Below are positions 1-10,412 of a stretch of DNA of 64,000 nt, one piece after another. This DNA comes from Leptodactylus fallax (lineage: Eukaryota > Chordata > Amphibia > Anura > Leptodactylidae), in contig CAMRHE010000036.1 in assembly GCA_947044405.1 (NCBI GenBank), positions 1,054,001 to 1,118,000 of the forward strand, read 5' to 3'. How positions within the stretch are numbered: the stretch's first letter is position 1; every line of letters begins with the position of its first letter. Under the pieces are notes generated by a model. The model worked only from the letters and a program-made list of their open reading frames with translations. It made no database searches and was not told the origin of the DNA. The position numbers were made by a program, and so were the translations under genes.

Positions 1-340
1 TTTTTATTAAAGTATATTACATTTTGGTCCAGAATCACATGTTCAATAAAATGAGACTAAGTTGTCTGAAAGTTAGTAGCCATTTAAATAATAATTTTCT
101 GCTGCTAGCACCAGGGAATCTAAGGAGATAACTAGAAATTGGTTCCAAAGTACAAAACATCAACCTAAAAAAGGAAAAATGAAGATTAAAGAAAATTAAG
201 CATATAATGAATAGAAATACAGGAAAAGAGCAGGACAGAGATGTAGTACTATGAACAGGGCGTACTAGTCAATAAGTGCATGCACTTTAGTTGTAAAGAT
301 GTTTCACCAATCTAACTTGGCATTGTATGTTGAATCTGGT
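1..340. other. No recognised feature
   Basis: AT-rich sequence without a convincing ORF, repeat boundary or RNA gene that I can see. Confidence 0.5.
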
Positions 341-394
341 TTAGACCAGGGCCCCACCAGCACAGCCGTGGCGCGTTACATGGGGCCTTAGCCT
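341..394. repeat. Fragment of a GGCCTTAGCC-ended MITE
   Basis: The stretch ends in ACATGGGGCCTTAGCC, the same terminus as the MITE copies near 6030, 6965 and 63890. Only about 50 bp remain, with a CAGGGCCCCA motif at the other side, so it is either a very short deletion derivative or one end of a copy. Confidence 0.4.
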
Positions 395-496
395 CAATGT
401 TACAATGGCCCAGGAAAGACCACTATATGTTCATACTTGCCAGCTGTCCACAGTTTGACAGGACAGTCCAGAATTTTTTCAGGGTTCTTTCCTGGA

Positions 497-930
497 GCTA
501 GTCTGAGGTTTGTATTCTGGGGTCTATATTTATTTAGGGGGTCTGGTCTGGAGTCTAGTTATTTTGGGGGTTTATTTATTCTGGGATCTATTTTTATTCT
601 GATTTCTGTATTTATTTTGTGGTCTCTATTTATGGGTCTGTAATTGTTCAGGGGTCTATTTTTATATTGTGGTCTGGTCTGAGGTCTGTATTTTTTCTAG
701 GAGCTGGTCTGGGGTTCAGTCTCCAGTTATTCTGGGGTCTGTCTTTTCTCGGTAGTCTATTTGAGATCTGCACTTATTTTGTAGTCTGTAATTTGAGGTA
801 CAGTTTAAAGTTATTTCATTTGGGGTTTATATTGTGGGGTGCAGCCTGGAGTTATTCTGAGGTCAAAGTTAGTTTGTAACTGTATTGGAACTTATTTTGG
901 GGTCTGTTTTATTCTGCCATTTATTAGTTT
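497..930. repeat. Degenerate minisatellite, GGGGTCTGTATTTATTCT-like unit
   Basis: Irregular tandem units of roughly 17-30 bp, built on GGGGTCT followed by TTTATT or TTATTCTG, recur about 15 times. The short ORFs over it (437-643, 619-879) are low-complexity read-through of the repeat and are not proposed as genes. Confidence 0.65.
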
Positions 931-1158
931 TGTGGTGTGATGAAGGATGTTACAAATGATGATGCTTATCACACCTCTTCAATGAATCTCAGTGCTGTTA
1001 CCACTTTAAACAGAATGTCCAAAATCCATATAGAGAATCCCTGCAGCTCCTGCCAGCCTACTTGCAGACCCTAGATTGGGGAAGAGACAGTTCTGAAGCC
1101 TGAAAGCTGAGGATGTAACCACTGGACACCAGGTACTATAGTCATTAGTCCATTCAAT

Positions 1159-1159
<1 letters not shown>

Positions 1160-1212
<53 letters not shown>

Positions 1213-1213
1213 C
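1160..1213. repeat. (TATC)n microsatellite
   Basis: About thirteen uninterrupted TATC units directly abut the left end of the following Tc1-like fragment. Confidence 0.97.
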
Positions 1214-1523
1214 AGGTGCATCTCAATAAATTAGAATATCTTTGAAACGTTTATTTATTTCAGTAATTAAGTTTAAAAAAGTAACCTCCTATATTTTCTA
1301 GATTCTTTACGCACAGAGTGTTCTATTTCAAATGTTTTATTTCTGTAATTGTTGATTATGGATTACAGGTAATGAAAACGCAAATCTAAGAAAATTAGAA
1401 TATTGTAAAAAAGTTCAGTATTGTAAATTCAGTGTGTCACCTGCCAAGGTTTCCTAAGCCTTTAAATGGTCCCTCAGTCTGGTTCAGTAGGACACACAAT
1501 CATGGAAGACGCTGATTATGAAT
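1214..1523 (+). mobile_element. Left arm of a Tc1/mariner-type element, truncated
   Basis: The segment opens with AGGTGCATCTCAATAAATTA, which I recognise as the terminal inverted repeat of a vertebrate Tc1/mariner-type family different from the neighbouring element. It proceeds to an ACACAATCATGGAAGACGCTG stretch that resembles the transposase start region of that family. The rest of the element is missing; at about 1523 the sequence switches without a gap into the DD38E element. No second terminus of this family was found in the window. Confidence 0.55.
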
Positions 1524-2997
1524 TATGAAAATATGTCTTATATTCTAGGTTCTTCAAAGTAGCCACCTTTTGCTTTGATTACTGCTTTGCACACTCTTGC
1601 CATTCTCTTGATGAGCTTCAAGAGGTAGTCACCTGAAATGGTTTTCACTTCACAGGTGTGCCCTGTCAGGTTTTTCTTGCCTTATAAATGGGGTTAGGAC
1701 CATCAGTTGTGTTGTTCAGAAGTCAGGTGGATACACAGCTGATAGTCCTACTGAATGGAGTGTTAGAATTTGTATTATGGCAAGAAAAAAGTAGCTAAGT
1801 AAAGAAAAACGAGTGGCCATCATTACTTTAAGAAATGAAGGTCAGTCAGTCCGAAAAATTGGGAAAACTTTGAAAGTGTCCCCAAGTGCAGTGGCCAAAA
1901 CCATCAAGCGCTACAAAGAAACTGGATCACAAGAGGACCACCCCAGGAAAGGAAGACCAAGAATCACCTCTGCTGCGGAGGATAAGTTCATCCGAGTCAC
2001 CAGCCTCAGAAATTGCAGGTTAACAGCAGCTCAGATTAGAGACCAGGTCAATGCCACACAGAGTTCTAGCAGCAGACACATCTCTACAACAACTGTTAAG
2101 AGGAGACTGTGTACAGCAGGCCTTCATGGTAAAATAGCTGCTAGGAAACCACTGCTAAGGACAGGCAACAAGCACAAGAGACTTGTTTGGGTTAAAGAAC
2201 ACAAGGAATGGACATTAGACCTGTGGAAATCTGTGCTTTGGTCTGATGAGTCCAAATTTGAGATCTTTGGTTCCAACCACCGTGTCTTTGTGCGACGCAG
2301 AAAAGGTGAACGAATGGACTCTACATGCCTGGTTCCCACCGTGAAGCATGGAGGAGGTGTGATGGTGTGGGGGTGCTTTGCTGGTGACACTGTTGGGGAT
2401 TTATTCAAAATTGAAGGAATACTGAACCAGCATGGTTACCACAGCATCTTGCAGCGGCATGCTATTCCATCCGGTTTGCGTTTAGTTGGACCATCATTTA
2501 TTTTTCAACAGGACAATGACCCCAAACACACCTCCAGACTGTGTAAAGGCTATTTGTCCAAGAAGGAGAGTGATGGGGTGCTACGCCAGTTGACCTGGCC
2601 TCCACAGTCACCAGATCTGAACCCAATCGAGATGGTTTGGGGTGAGCTGGACCGCAGGTGAAGGCAAAAGTGAAGGCAAAAGGGCCAACAAATGCTAAGC
2701 AACTCTGGGAACTCCTTCAAGAGTGTTGGAAGACCATTTCAGGTGACTACCTCTTGAAGCTCATCAAAAGAATGCCAAGAGTGTGCAAAGCAGTAATCAA
2801 AGCAAAAGGTGGCTACTTTGAAGAACCTAGAATATAAGACATATTTTTAGTTGTTTCACACTTTTTTGTTAAGTATATAATTCCACATGTGTTAATTCAT
2901 AGTTTTGATGCCTTCAGTGTAAATCTACAATTTTTATAGTCATGAAAATACAGAAAACTCTTGGAATGAGAAGGTGTGTCCAAACTTTTGGTCTGTA

Positions 2998-3000
<3 letters not shown>
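1524..3000 (+). mobile_element. Tc1-like DD38E transposon, copy A, 5' truncated
   Basis: Same family as 7409-9034. The right terminus (GGTGTGTCCAAACTTTTGGT then CTGTACTG) is complete and abuts a (TA)n tract at 3001. The first ~155 bp of the left inverted repeat are missing, because the match to copy B begins inside its TIR. It is joined to the left arm of a different Tc1-type family. The internal transposase is a pseudogene. Confidence 0.9.
1777..2837 (+). pseudogene. Tc1-like (DD38E) transposase, inactivated
   Basis: Cut-and-paste transposase with N-terminal paired-type helix-turn-helix domains and a DDE catalytic domain. The ATG at 1777 is followed by an in-frame TAG at 1792-1794; the frame then stays open from 1813 to 2661. 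Seen motifs: GQSVRKIGKTLKVSPSAV (HTH), GRPR hinge, WSDESKFEIFG (first D), [10 protein letters not shown] (second D) and [11 protein letters not shown] (E). The second D and E are separated by 38 residues instead of the Tc1-typical 34. Compared with copy B, this copy has lost one base and gained a 12-bp tandem duplication (GTGAAGGCAAAA) just after GELDR, which brings a stop at 2659-2661. The remaining C-terminus ends at the family stop near 2837 in a shifted frame. Confidence 0.9.

Positions 3001-3034
<34 letters not shown>
3001..3034. repeat. (TA)17 microsatellite
   Basis: Pure TA tract directly at the right terminus of DD38E copy A, probably grown from the TA target site. Confidence 0.97.
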
Positions 3035-3035
<1 letters not shown>

Positions 3036-3387
3036 TGCTAGCCATTATACTCATTATTGGGTTTGGATCTTGGGTCCTATGAATTTCATATTCTAAATGA
3101 TTGACAAAGTGTTAACAAATCAAATAAGCAAATGGAGTCTGAGATCACTGTAGGGAGTAAATCCCTTCCTTATATACTGTCCTCACTGTAAGGTCTTTAT
3201 AGTGAGGGTAAAACAGAGGAAGTAGAAACTCCACCTGCAAAAAACCACACCGCAGGTAAACCACTTTTCTTGTCCCACTTTTCTTGGTGACTGTGTATGT
3301 TGGAAATATTGTAACCTGAGGGACCACTGTAATAAAATAGTATGCAGTAAGCTCATGGCGGCTGCAGTCAAAATTTTACTCCATAAG
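3035..3387. other. No recognised feature
   Basis: Unique-looking sequence between two Tc1 elements. The short minus-strand ORFs here have no recognisable domain. Confidence 0.5.
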
Positions 3388-3389
3388 TA

Positions 3390-4899
3390 CAGTGGATTGC
3401 AAAAGTATTCATACCCCTTGAACTTTTTCACATTTTGTCACCTTACAACTACAAACTTAAATGTATTATACTGAGATTTTAAGTGATAGACCAACACAAA
3501 GTAGCAGACAATTGTAAAGTGGAACAAAAATTATACATGATTTTCAAAATTTTAATCAAATAAAAATCTGAAAAGTGTGACATGCAAAAGTATTCAGCCC
3601 CCCTATATCAATACTTTGTAGAGTCACCTTTCACTGCAATTACAGTCTTTTGGGGTATGCCCATTCTTCTTTGCAAAATAGCTCAAGCTCAGCCAGATTG
3701 GATGGAGAGCGTCTGTGAACAGGAATTTTCACTGGGCCATTCTAACACATGAATATTATTTGATATAAACCATTCCACTGTAGTTCTGGCTGTATGTTTA
3801 CGGTTATTGTCTTGCTGGAAGGTGAATCTCCTTCCCAGTCCAAAGTCTTTTGCAGCCTCCAGCAAGTTTTCTTCCAGGATTGCCCTGTATTTAGCTCATT
3901 CCATCTTTCCATCAACTCTGACCAGCTTCCTTGTCCCTGCTGAAGAAAAGCTTCCCCACAGCATGATGCTGCCACCACCATGTTTCACAGTGGGGATGGT
4001 GTGTTCAGGGTGATGAGCAGTGTTACTTTTCAGCCACACATAGCGCTTTGCATTTAGGCCAACAAGTTCAACTTTGGTCTCATCTGACCAGAGCACCTTC
4101 TTTCACATGTTTGCTGTGTCCCCTATATGGCTTGTGGAAAACTGAAAATGGCACTTCTTATGTCTTTCTTTCAAAAATTGTTTTATTCTTGCCACTCCAC
4201 CAGATTTGTGGAGTGCATGACTTATAGATGTCCTGTGGACAGATTCTGCCACCTGAGCTGTGGATTTCTGCAGCTCCTCCAGAGTGACCCAGGGCCTCTT
4301 GGCTGCTTTTCTGACCAGTGCTTTCCTTGTTCGATCTGTTAGTTTAGGTGGACGGCTATGTCTTGGTAAGTTTTCAGTTGTAGAATACTTTTTCCATTCT
4401 TGGATGATGGATTGAACAGTGCTCCTTGTGATGCTCAAAGCTTGGGATATGCTTTGATAATCCAACCCCACTTTAAACATCTCCACAACTTAATCTCTAA
4501 CCTGTCTGGTGAGTTACTTGGTCTTCATGATGCTGTTTGTTCACTAGTGTTCTCTAACAAACCACTGAGGCCTTCACAGAACAGGTGTATTTATACTGAG
4601 ACTAAATTACACACAGCTGGACTCTATTAACTAATTAAATTACTTCTGAAGATAATTGATTGCACTGGATTTCATTTAGGGGTATCAGAGTACGGGGAGC
4701 TGAATACTTTTGCACGTCACAATTTTCAGATTTTTATTTGATTAAAATTTTGAAATCCATGTATCATTTTCATTACACTTCACAATTATCTGCTGTTTTG
4801 TGTTGGTCTATCACTTAAAATCTCAAAATTGATTTAAGTTTGTAAGGTGACAAAATGTGCAAAAAGTTCAAGGGGTATGAATACTTTTGCAAGGCACTG
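3390..4899 (-). mobile_element. Tc1-like transposon (TTGCAAAAGTATTCATACCC family), copy 1
   Basis: Ends in imperfect inverted repeats: CAGTGGATTGCAAAAGTATT on the left, and the complement of CAGTGCCTTGCAAAAGTATT on the right. TA is present at 3388-3389 and 4900-4901 as the target duplication. About 1.5 kb. The transposase lies on the minus strand and is broken. The copy at 42496-45587 belongs to the same family. Confidence 0.92.
3608..4528 (-). pseudogene. Tc1-like transposase, degraded, catalytic Glu region deleted
   Basis: From the family ATG at 4528 there is an early stop (ATG AAG ACC AAG TAA). Downstream the frame gives an HTH region (YQSISQALSITRSTVQSII), a GRPP-like hinge, and [11 protein letters not shown] with the first catalytic Asp. 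The second Asp region reads QQDN followed by a damaged PKHT. The block that should contain the SPDLNPIE motif is missing between about 3715 and 3770; sequence jumps from the EWF region to the RRSPSNL region. The protein could not be catalytic. Confidence 0.85.
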
Positions 4900-4950
4900 T
4901 ATGCACTGTAAGAGATTTAGAACTTTGTAAAAGAAAAACTAAGTTTTTCA

Positions 4951-5040
4951 CAGGAATAATAATAATAATAATAACTGTATTTATATAGCGCTAACATATT
5001 CCATAGCACTTTACAAATCAGAGGACACATGAGACAAAAT
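4951..5040. repeat. Interspersed repeat with (ATA)n and ATTTATATAGCGC motif
   Basis: A short (ATA)n run followed by TGTATTTATATAGCGCTAAC and a GCACTTTACA motif. The same motif series recurs in the SINE at 32963-33209 and, more diverged, near 49620. It probably marks the tail of a SINE or LINE-derived repeat. Confidence 0.5.
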
Positions 5041-5716
5041 AAGCTAACAAATCACAAGTGCACATGAGCATTTATAAGCAGAATTTATAGTCAGGGTTTC
5101 ATAAGCAGATTTAGGATGATATTTGGCATGTTAAAAGGGACATTTACACTTAGCACTATATAAACCCATACTGTGACAAAACTAGAGGAGCATAAAGTCA
5201 TTTAAACATCCTCTCGGTGACCTTATAGAATTTCATGTCACCAGGGAATGCACCAAGGGCATGAAGAATCAACATCAGGTTAGCCAAATGCCCAGGAGAC
5301 CATTCACACCAGGTCATTAGCAGAAACGTAGGAAGAATATCAACAACTAATGCTGGTCTGGTGGAACAAGAGTTACATTACAGTACAGTATATTTCCTAT
5401 AAACTAATGAGGCCAGGACTATATTGTATTAAGTTATATTATGAAAAATTGATATTGATTTCATAATTAATAGCAAATTCACATCATCATCCCAGCTGAC
5501 AGAACCTGCTGAAAGCAATGACCAGAAATATAATTCTTCATTAGTGCTTTATTTTACCCATGACCCAAGTGTGTTCATTCTAATCTTCATGCAGCAAATT
5601 ATCATATCACTTATCATATCAACGTATCAATTAATAAGACAATGCAATGTCATTTTAGAAATCTTTGTCAGTGTCTTCATATAACCTTCAGAAATATACA
5701 TTTAATACAAAATATC
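5041..5716. other. No recognised feature
   Basis: AT-rich unique-looking sequence; nothing supported. Confidence 0.5.
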
Positions 5717-6046
5717 GGGCCCCATTCAGCATTGGGCAACATGGCTTAAATGCCTTGTTTTGCCCGCGGCAAAAACACTGTAGAAACAGCCGCAGCATTT
5801 TACAGTCATAGCAAAGTGGATGGGATTAGTGAATCCCATCCCCACTTTGCGGAAAAATACGCGCAGCGCATACGCTGCAATTTCCAAAACCGTTGCTGTT
5901 TTGGAAATCACAGCATGTCAATTATACCTACAGAAATGCCGGCGGTTTCCCTATAGGTATAATTGAAACAGAAAGTGCTGTAGGAAAAACCACAATGCAT
6001 TGCCGCCGCGTTTTTCTGCTGCGGGACGCTACGTGGGGCCTTAGCC
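5717..6046. mobile_element. MITE, GGGGCCTTAGCC-ended family
   Basis: The right end reads ACGTGGGGCCTTAGCC and the left begins GGGCCCCATTCAGC, a weak inverted match. The body has the family's internal pieces: GCAAAAACACTG, CGCAGCATTTTACAG, CATGTCAATTATACCT. No coding capacity beyond chance ORFs. Confidence 0.6.
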
Positions 6047-6492
6047 AAAAGGAGATTTTGAACAAGGTGCATTCACTTTGAATGAGTAACATTTTTGCAG
6101 TATTAGCTAATATATTTTATAAATATGTTTTATATACAAGTAATAATATAAATATTATGCTCTGTACACTCCAAAGTTCACAGTTTTACGTTGATTTATC
6201 CCTTTTTTGTATATTGTGTAACAATAAGGTTAAGTTGCAGTACCAGACACAGCCTATAGATGGGTGTGTCACTGCTTCTAGAAGAAAGCAGGTCATTTTC
6301 TCTAATCCTTGGCAGTGTCTTTTTTTTTTTTCTTTTTTTTTTTTAAAAAAGCACTTTTGCTTTCAGCCCCATTAAAGTGAATGGCACTGAGCGGCAATAC
6401 CAATGCACAAACCATGATTGAACTGAAGAGGATGACAGATCGAACAACTGATGAACAACACAAGCTGATCCTTGGTTTTAATTCATTACAAG
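6047..6492. other. No recognised feature; contains a T-rich tract near 6320
   Basis: Mostly unique-looking sequence with a long oligo-T/oligo-A stretch at about 6318-6350. The 97-aa ORF at 6082-6375 has no recognisable domain and ends in the homopolymer. Confidence 0.45.
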
Positions 6493-6737
6493 GCTACGTT
6501 CACATTTGTGGCAGAGTCTCCGTCACAATGTCCATCTGAAATAGGTGGCTGAAAAAGTATTGCACGCACAGCTTTTTCGTGTGCTGTTTTTAGTTTTTGA
6601 AAACAATGGGCACCATTATAGTCAATGGTGTCTACTGGACTCTGAAAGTAACCGCTATTTTAGCAGACCAACTGTCCGTTGCTCTGGTCATCTAACAAAC
6701 CAGAACAGTGGACAGGTGACACTAGTGTGAAACTAAT
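6493..6737. mobile_element. MITE, GCTACGTTCACA-ended
   Basis: Starts GCTACGTTCACATTTG and ends CTAGTGTGAAACTA, an imperfect inverted repeat typical of a short abundant amphibian MITE class. Body about 245 bp, no transposase. Confidence 0.5.
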
Positions 6738-6853
6738 GTAAATTGTATTGTTAATTAGAAACCATACAAATGATGGAGATTTACCAGGTGTCGGTCATTT
6801 TAAAACTGAAACAGTTGAAGGAAAAAAGTCCTTGCTTTCATGAGAAAATCCCT

Positions 6854-6979
6854 TTAAGGCCGGGGTCCCATGTTGCAAAAACGCAGCGTTTAGGTCATGG
6901 CAAAAAAAGCTGCGTTTTACAGTACCTGCAAAGTGGATGTGATTGTGGCTGTGGCTCTCTACATGGGGCCTTAGCCTAA
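6854..6979. mobile_element. Short MITE, TTAAGGCC...GGCCTTAGCCTAA
   Basis: Left end TTAAGGCCGGGGTCCCATGT, right end ACATGGGGCCTTAGCCTAA, inverted to each other. It is an internally deleted relative of the 63565-63904 copy. Confidence 0.65.
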
Positions 6980-7017
6980 TACTCACTTTTCTCGCCCCCA
7001 CTTGCCACACCAGTGCC

Positions 7018-7195
7018 CAGGGACGAAGCTATAGCAGGTGCAGTGGTAGCAATTGCTACTGGGCCCTAGAGCCTTTAGGAGTTCAAAGGCCTCTCTACAA
7101 CATAATAAGACACCAGTATTATAGATAGCACATGCTAAGTGGGGCCCCATTATAGTTTTTGCACTGGGGCCCAGGAGCCTCAAGATACGCCTCTG
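7018..7195. mobile_element. hAT-like MITE with 8-bp target duplication
   Basis: The 178-bp element starts CAGGGACGAAGCT and ends with the complement of CAGAGGCGTATCTTG. The flanks are CCAGTGCC (7010-7017) and CCAGTGCT (7196-7203), a 7/8 match of the 8-bp length expected of hAT insertions. Confidence 0.8.
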
Positions 7196-7261
7196 CCAGT
7201 GCTGACACTTTCCGCTCCTGGTCTCTGTTTTTTGTGCTCCAGTGATGACAAGTCACCATGA

Positions 7262-7408
7262 ATTTAGGCACAGGAGACACAAGGGAGTAATAAGGAGAAT
7301 ATAGGCACGAGAGATACAGGGGAGAAATAAGAGTATAGGCACAGGAAACACAGGGTAGTACCAAAGAGTGTATAGGCACGGGAGACACAAGGGAGTGAGA
7401 AGAATATA
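7262..7408. repeat. Minisatellite (TATAGGCACRGGAGACACAG), left part
   Basis: Degenerate tandem units of about 30-37 bp with ATAGGCAC, GGAGAYACA and GGGAGTAATAAG cores. The array continues at 9037-9310 on the other side of the Tc1 insertion, so the two parts were once one array. Confidence 0.85.
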
Positions 7409-9034
7409 CAGTACAGACCAAAAGTTTGGACACACCTTCTCATTCCAAGAGTTTTCTGTATTTTCATGACTATAAAAATTGTAGATTCACACTGAAGGCA
7501 TCAAAACTATGAATTAACACATGTGGAATTAAATACTTAACAAAAAAGTGTGAAACAACTGAAAATATGTCTTATATTCTAGTTTCTTCAAAGTAGCCAC
7601 CTTTTGCTTTGATTACTGCTTTGCACACTCTTGGCATTCTCTTGATGAGCTTCAAGAGGTAGTCACCTGAAATGGTCTTCCAGCAGTCTTGAAGGAGTTC
7701 CCAGAGATACTTAGCACTTGTTGGCCCTTTTGCCTTCACTCTGCGGTCCAGCTCACCCCAAACCATCTCGATTGGCTTCAGGTCTGGTGACTGTGAAGGC
7801 CAGGTCATCTGGCGTAGCACCCCATCACTCTCCTTCTTGGTCAAATAGCCCTTACACAGTCTGGAGGTATGTTTGGGGTCATTGTCCTGTTGAAAAATAA
7901 ATGATGGTCCAACTAAACGCAAACCGGATGGAATAGCATGCCGCTGCAAGATGCTGTGGTAACCATGCTGGTTCAGTATTCCTTCAATTTTGAATAAATC
8001 CCCAACAGTGTCACCAGCAAAGCACCCCCACACCATCACACCTCCTCCATGCTTCACGGTGGGAACCAGGCATGTAGAGTCCATTCGTTCACCTTTTCTG
8101 CGTCGCACAAAGACATGGTGGTTGGAACCAAAGATCTCAAATTTGGACTCATCAGACCAAAGCACAGATTTCCACAGGTCTAATGTCCATTCCTTGTGTT
8201 CTTTAGCCCAAACAAGTCTCTTGTGCTTGTTGCCTGTAATTAGCAGTGGTTTCCTAGCAGCTATTTTACCATGAAGGCCTGCTGCACACAGTCTCCTCTT
8301 AACAGTTGTTGTAGAGATGTGTCTGCTGCTAGAACTCTGTGTGGCATTGACCTGGTCTCTAATCTGAGCTGCTGTTAACCTGCGATTTCTGAGGCTGGTG
8401 ACTCGGATGAACTTATCCTCCGCAGCAGAGGTGACTCTTGGTCTTCCTTTCCTGGGGCGGTCCTCATGTGAGCCAGTTTCTTTGTAGCACTTGATGGTTT
8501 TGGCCACTGCACTTGGGGACACTTTCAAAGTTTTCCCAATTTTTCGGACTGACTGACCTTCATTTCTTGAAGTAATGATGGCCACTCGTTTTTCTTTACT
8601 TAGCTGCTTTTTTTCTTGCCATAATACAAATTCTAACACTCCATTCAGTAGGACTATCAGCTGTGTATCCACCTGACTTCTGAACAACACAACTGATGGT
8701 CCCAACCCCATTTATAAGGCAAGAAATCCCACTTATTAAACCTGACAGGGCACACCTGTGAAGTGAAAACCATTTCAGGTGACTACCTCTTGAAGCTCAT
8801 CAAGAGAATGCCAAAAGCGTGCAAAACAGTAATCAAAGCAAAAGGTGGCTACTTTGAAGAACCTAGAATATAAGACATATTTTCAGTTGTTTCACTCTTT
8901 TTTTAAGTATATAATTCCACATGTGTTAATTCATAGTTTTGATGCCTTCAATTTGAATCTACAATTTTTATAGTCATGAAACTACAGAAAACTCTTGGAA
9001 TGAGAAGGTGTGTCCAAACTTTTGGTCTGTACTG
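7409..9034 (-). mobile_element. Tc1-like DD38E transposon, copy B, full length
   Basis: 1,626 bp, bounded by TA at 7407-7408 and 9035-9036. Both termini carry a long inverted repeat of about 270 bp, beginning CAGTACAGACCAAAAGTTTG. It sits inside the minisatellite. The array itself shows the empty site: AGAATATAGGTACAGG occurs uninterrupted near 9096, while here AGAATA and TAGGTACAGG lie on the two sides. One near-full-length transposase frame is present on the minus strand. Confidence 0.95.
7572..8711 (-). CDS. Tc1-like transposase, DD38E type, largely intact
   Basis: Open frame of 379 codons. The family homology starts at about residue 31 (position ~8621; KKQLSKEKR), giving a conserved part of ~349 residues, close to the usual Tc1 length of ~340. 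The likely ancestral ATG near 8626 is one base out of frame, because the A-run after ATGGCAAG holds seven As here and six in copy A. The open frame reaches back to an upstream ATG at 8711 instead. Domains: HTH with GQSVRKIGKTLKVSPSAV at 52-69, GRPR hinge at 89-92, second HTH around 110-145, then DDE: D187 (WSDESKFE), D276 ([10 protein letters not shown]), E315 (SPDLKPIEMVW). D276 to E315 leaves 38 residues between them. An Asn-to-Lys change sits two residues before the PIE motif. All three acidic residues are present; activity is unproven. Confidence 0.9.
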   Translation of the reverse strand: MGLGPSVVLFRSQVDTQLIVLLNGVLEFVLWQEKKQLSKEKRVAIITSRNEGQSVRKIGKTLKVSPSAVAKTIKCYKETGSHEDRPRKGRPRVTSAAEDKFIRVTSLRNRRLTAAQIRDQVNATQSSSSRHISTTTVKRRLCAAGLHGKIAARKPLLITGNKHKRLVWAKEHKEWTLDLWKSVLWSDESKFEIFGSNHHVFVRRRKGERMDSTCLVPTVKHGGGVMVWGCFAGDTVGDLFKIEGILNQHGYHSILQRHAIPSGLRLVGPSFIFQQDNDPKHTSRLCKGYLTKKESDGVLRQMTWPSQSPDLKPIEMVWGELDRRVKAKGPTSAKYLWELLQDCWKTISGDYLLKLIKRMPRVCKAVIKAKGGYFEETRI

Positions 9035-9036
9035 TA

Positions 9037-9310
9037 GGTACAGGAGATACAGGGGAATAATAAGAGTATAGGCACGAGAGATACAGGGGAGTAAGAAGAA
9101 TATAGGTACAGGAGACACAGGGTAGTTCCAAAGAGTGTTTAGGCATGGGAGACACAGGGGAGTGAGAAGAGTATAGGTACGAGAGACACAGGGGAGTAAT
9201 AAGGAAAGTATAGGCACAAGAGACACAGGGGAGTAAGAGTATAGACACAAGAGATACAAGGGAGTAATACCAGTATAGGCACAGGAGGCTCAGGGAAGTA
9301 ATAAGGAGAA
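9037..9310. repeat. Minisatellite, right part of the array split by the Tc1 element
   Basis: Continuation of the array at 7262-7408, with about eight irregular units of 30-37 bp (GGGGAGTAAGAAG, ATAGGYACRGGAGACACA). Long minus-strand ORFs across it (8948-9259, 8982-9434) are periodic artefacts. Confidence 0.85.
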
Positions 9311-10412
9311 TATTATATCTTTGGTTATTTTTTTTTAATTCAGGTTCTATATCCCTGGATATGAATACATTACATGTTATCTTGTGCAATATAAAATTAC
9401 AGATTATTGAACTGGATCTATCCATTGTAGCCAAGAAACAGGAATTCCTGTATTGTAATTTATTTGCCTGAATTTCTCAGGATATTGTACAATCTCTGCT
9501 ATGTTATTCTATAATATAATATTTACTTCTATTGCCTAAACATTCTGAAATGTAGATAAGGGTTATTTATTGTGTAAAAAAATGTATTATCTTTGCAAAA
9601 ACTGTAATATACTGCCAAAACTAAACTTCAAAAGATATAGTTGTGCCTGTCTCTAAAGAAAATAGATTCTGTACTGGGCCTTGTACAATGTTTATTCAAT
9701 GTTTTATAAGGAGGGTACAAATCCATATTAAATAAACATTCAGCCACATATTGATGTTCTCACAGTAGAAAGGGAAGCAATAATAAGGTCAATGTGTTCA
9801 TCTGCTTGTTTACTGAGCTTCCTCAGCCTCTGCCCTATATTTTATCTAAAAGTATGCTTTGACATGAAGCACTTTGGCGAAAGCTCAACCATATTATTGA
9901 ACTGTCATTTAGTGACATATGCTTTGTAGGCAGATGTATGTAAGAATTAGATTTCATAATATAGATGTAGAGAATTGTAAAAAATTGGAGAATGGAACAG
10001 CCATTGATATTTTTGGACTATGAAACAGTGTTTAACCTGTTCTCACACATGTTATGGAGAATTTTAGCATGTGTGGTAAGTCAGTTTTGCTGGAGGCAAA
10101 TTTGTTGCATCTTTAAATTGTCTACAGATATTTTTCTTCATACTACCCACCTACTGGAGTGAGTCTGCACAAAATATTTGTAACATTTTAAAGAGACACA
10201 ATTCATAAATTTGTCTAAATATACAAATGTGTCTATCGATGGGGTGGAGTATAGATGATGGTGAAAAAGTGCTTCCCCACTGCCTTATAAAAAAGGCTCT
10301 CAGAGGCTACTTTTAGGTAGAATACTTCTTGGTGAGAGATCACTGACTGCTAGACATGCCTCTGCAATGTATTTGAAACACATTTTGCCCAGTAGAGAGA
10401 CTTTATATCACA
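9311..10412. other. No recognised feature
   Basis: About 1.1 kb of AT-rich sequence without repeats or ORFs that I can name. Confidence 0.5.

Noticed and set aside
7360..7420. Minisatellites considered as CRISPR-like arrays
   Set aside because: Units are contiguous with no unique spacers, in a vertebrate-type genome.
8948..9434. Overlapping minus-strand ORFs of 103 and 150 codons
   Set aside because: Low-complexity translation of the minisatellite next to the Tc1 element.
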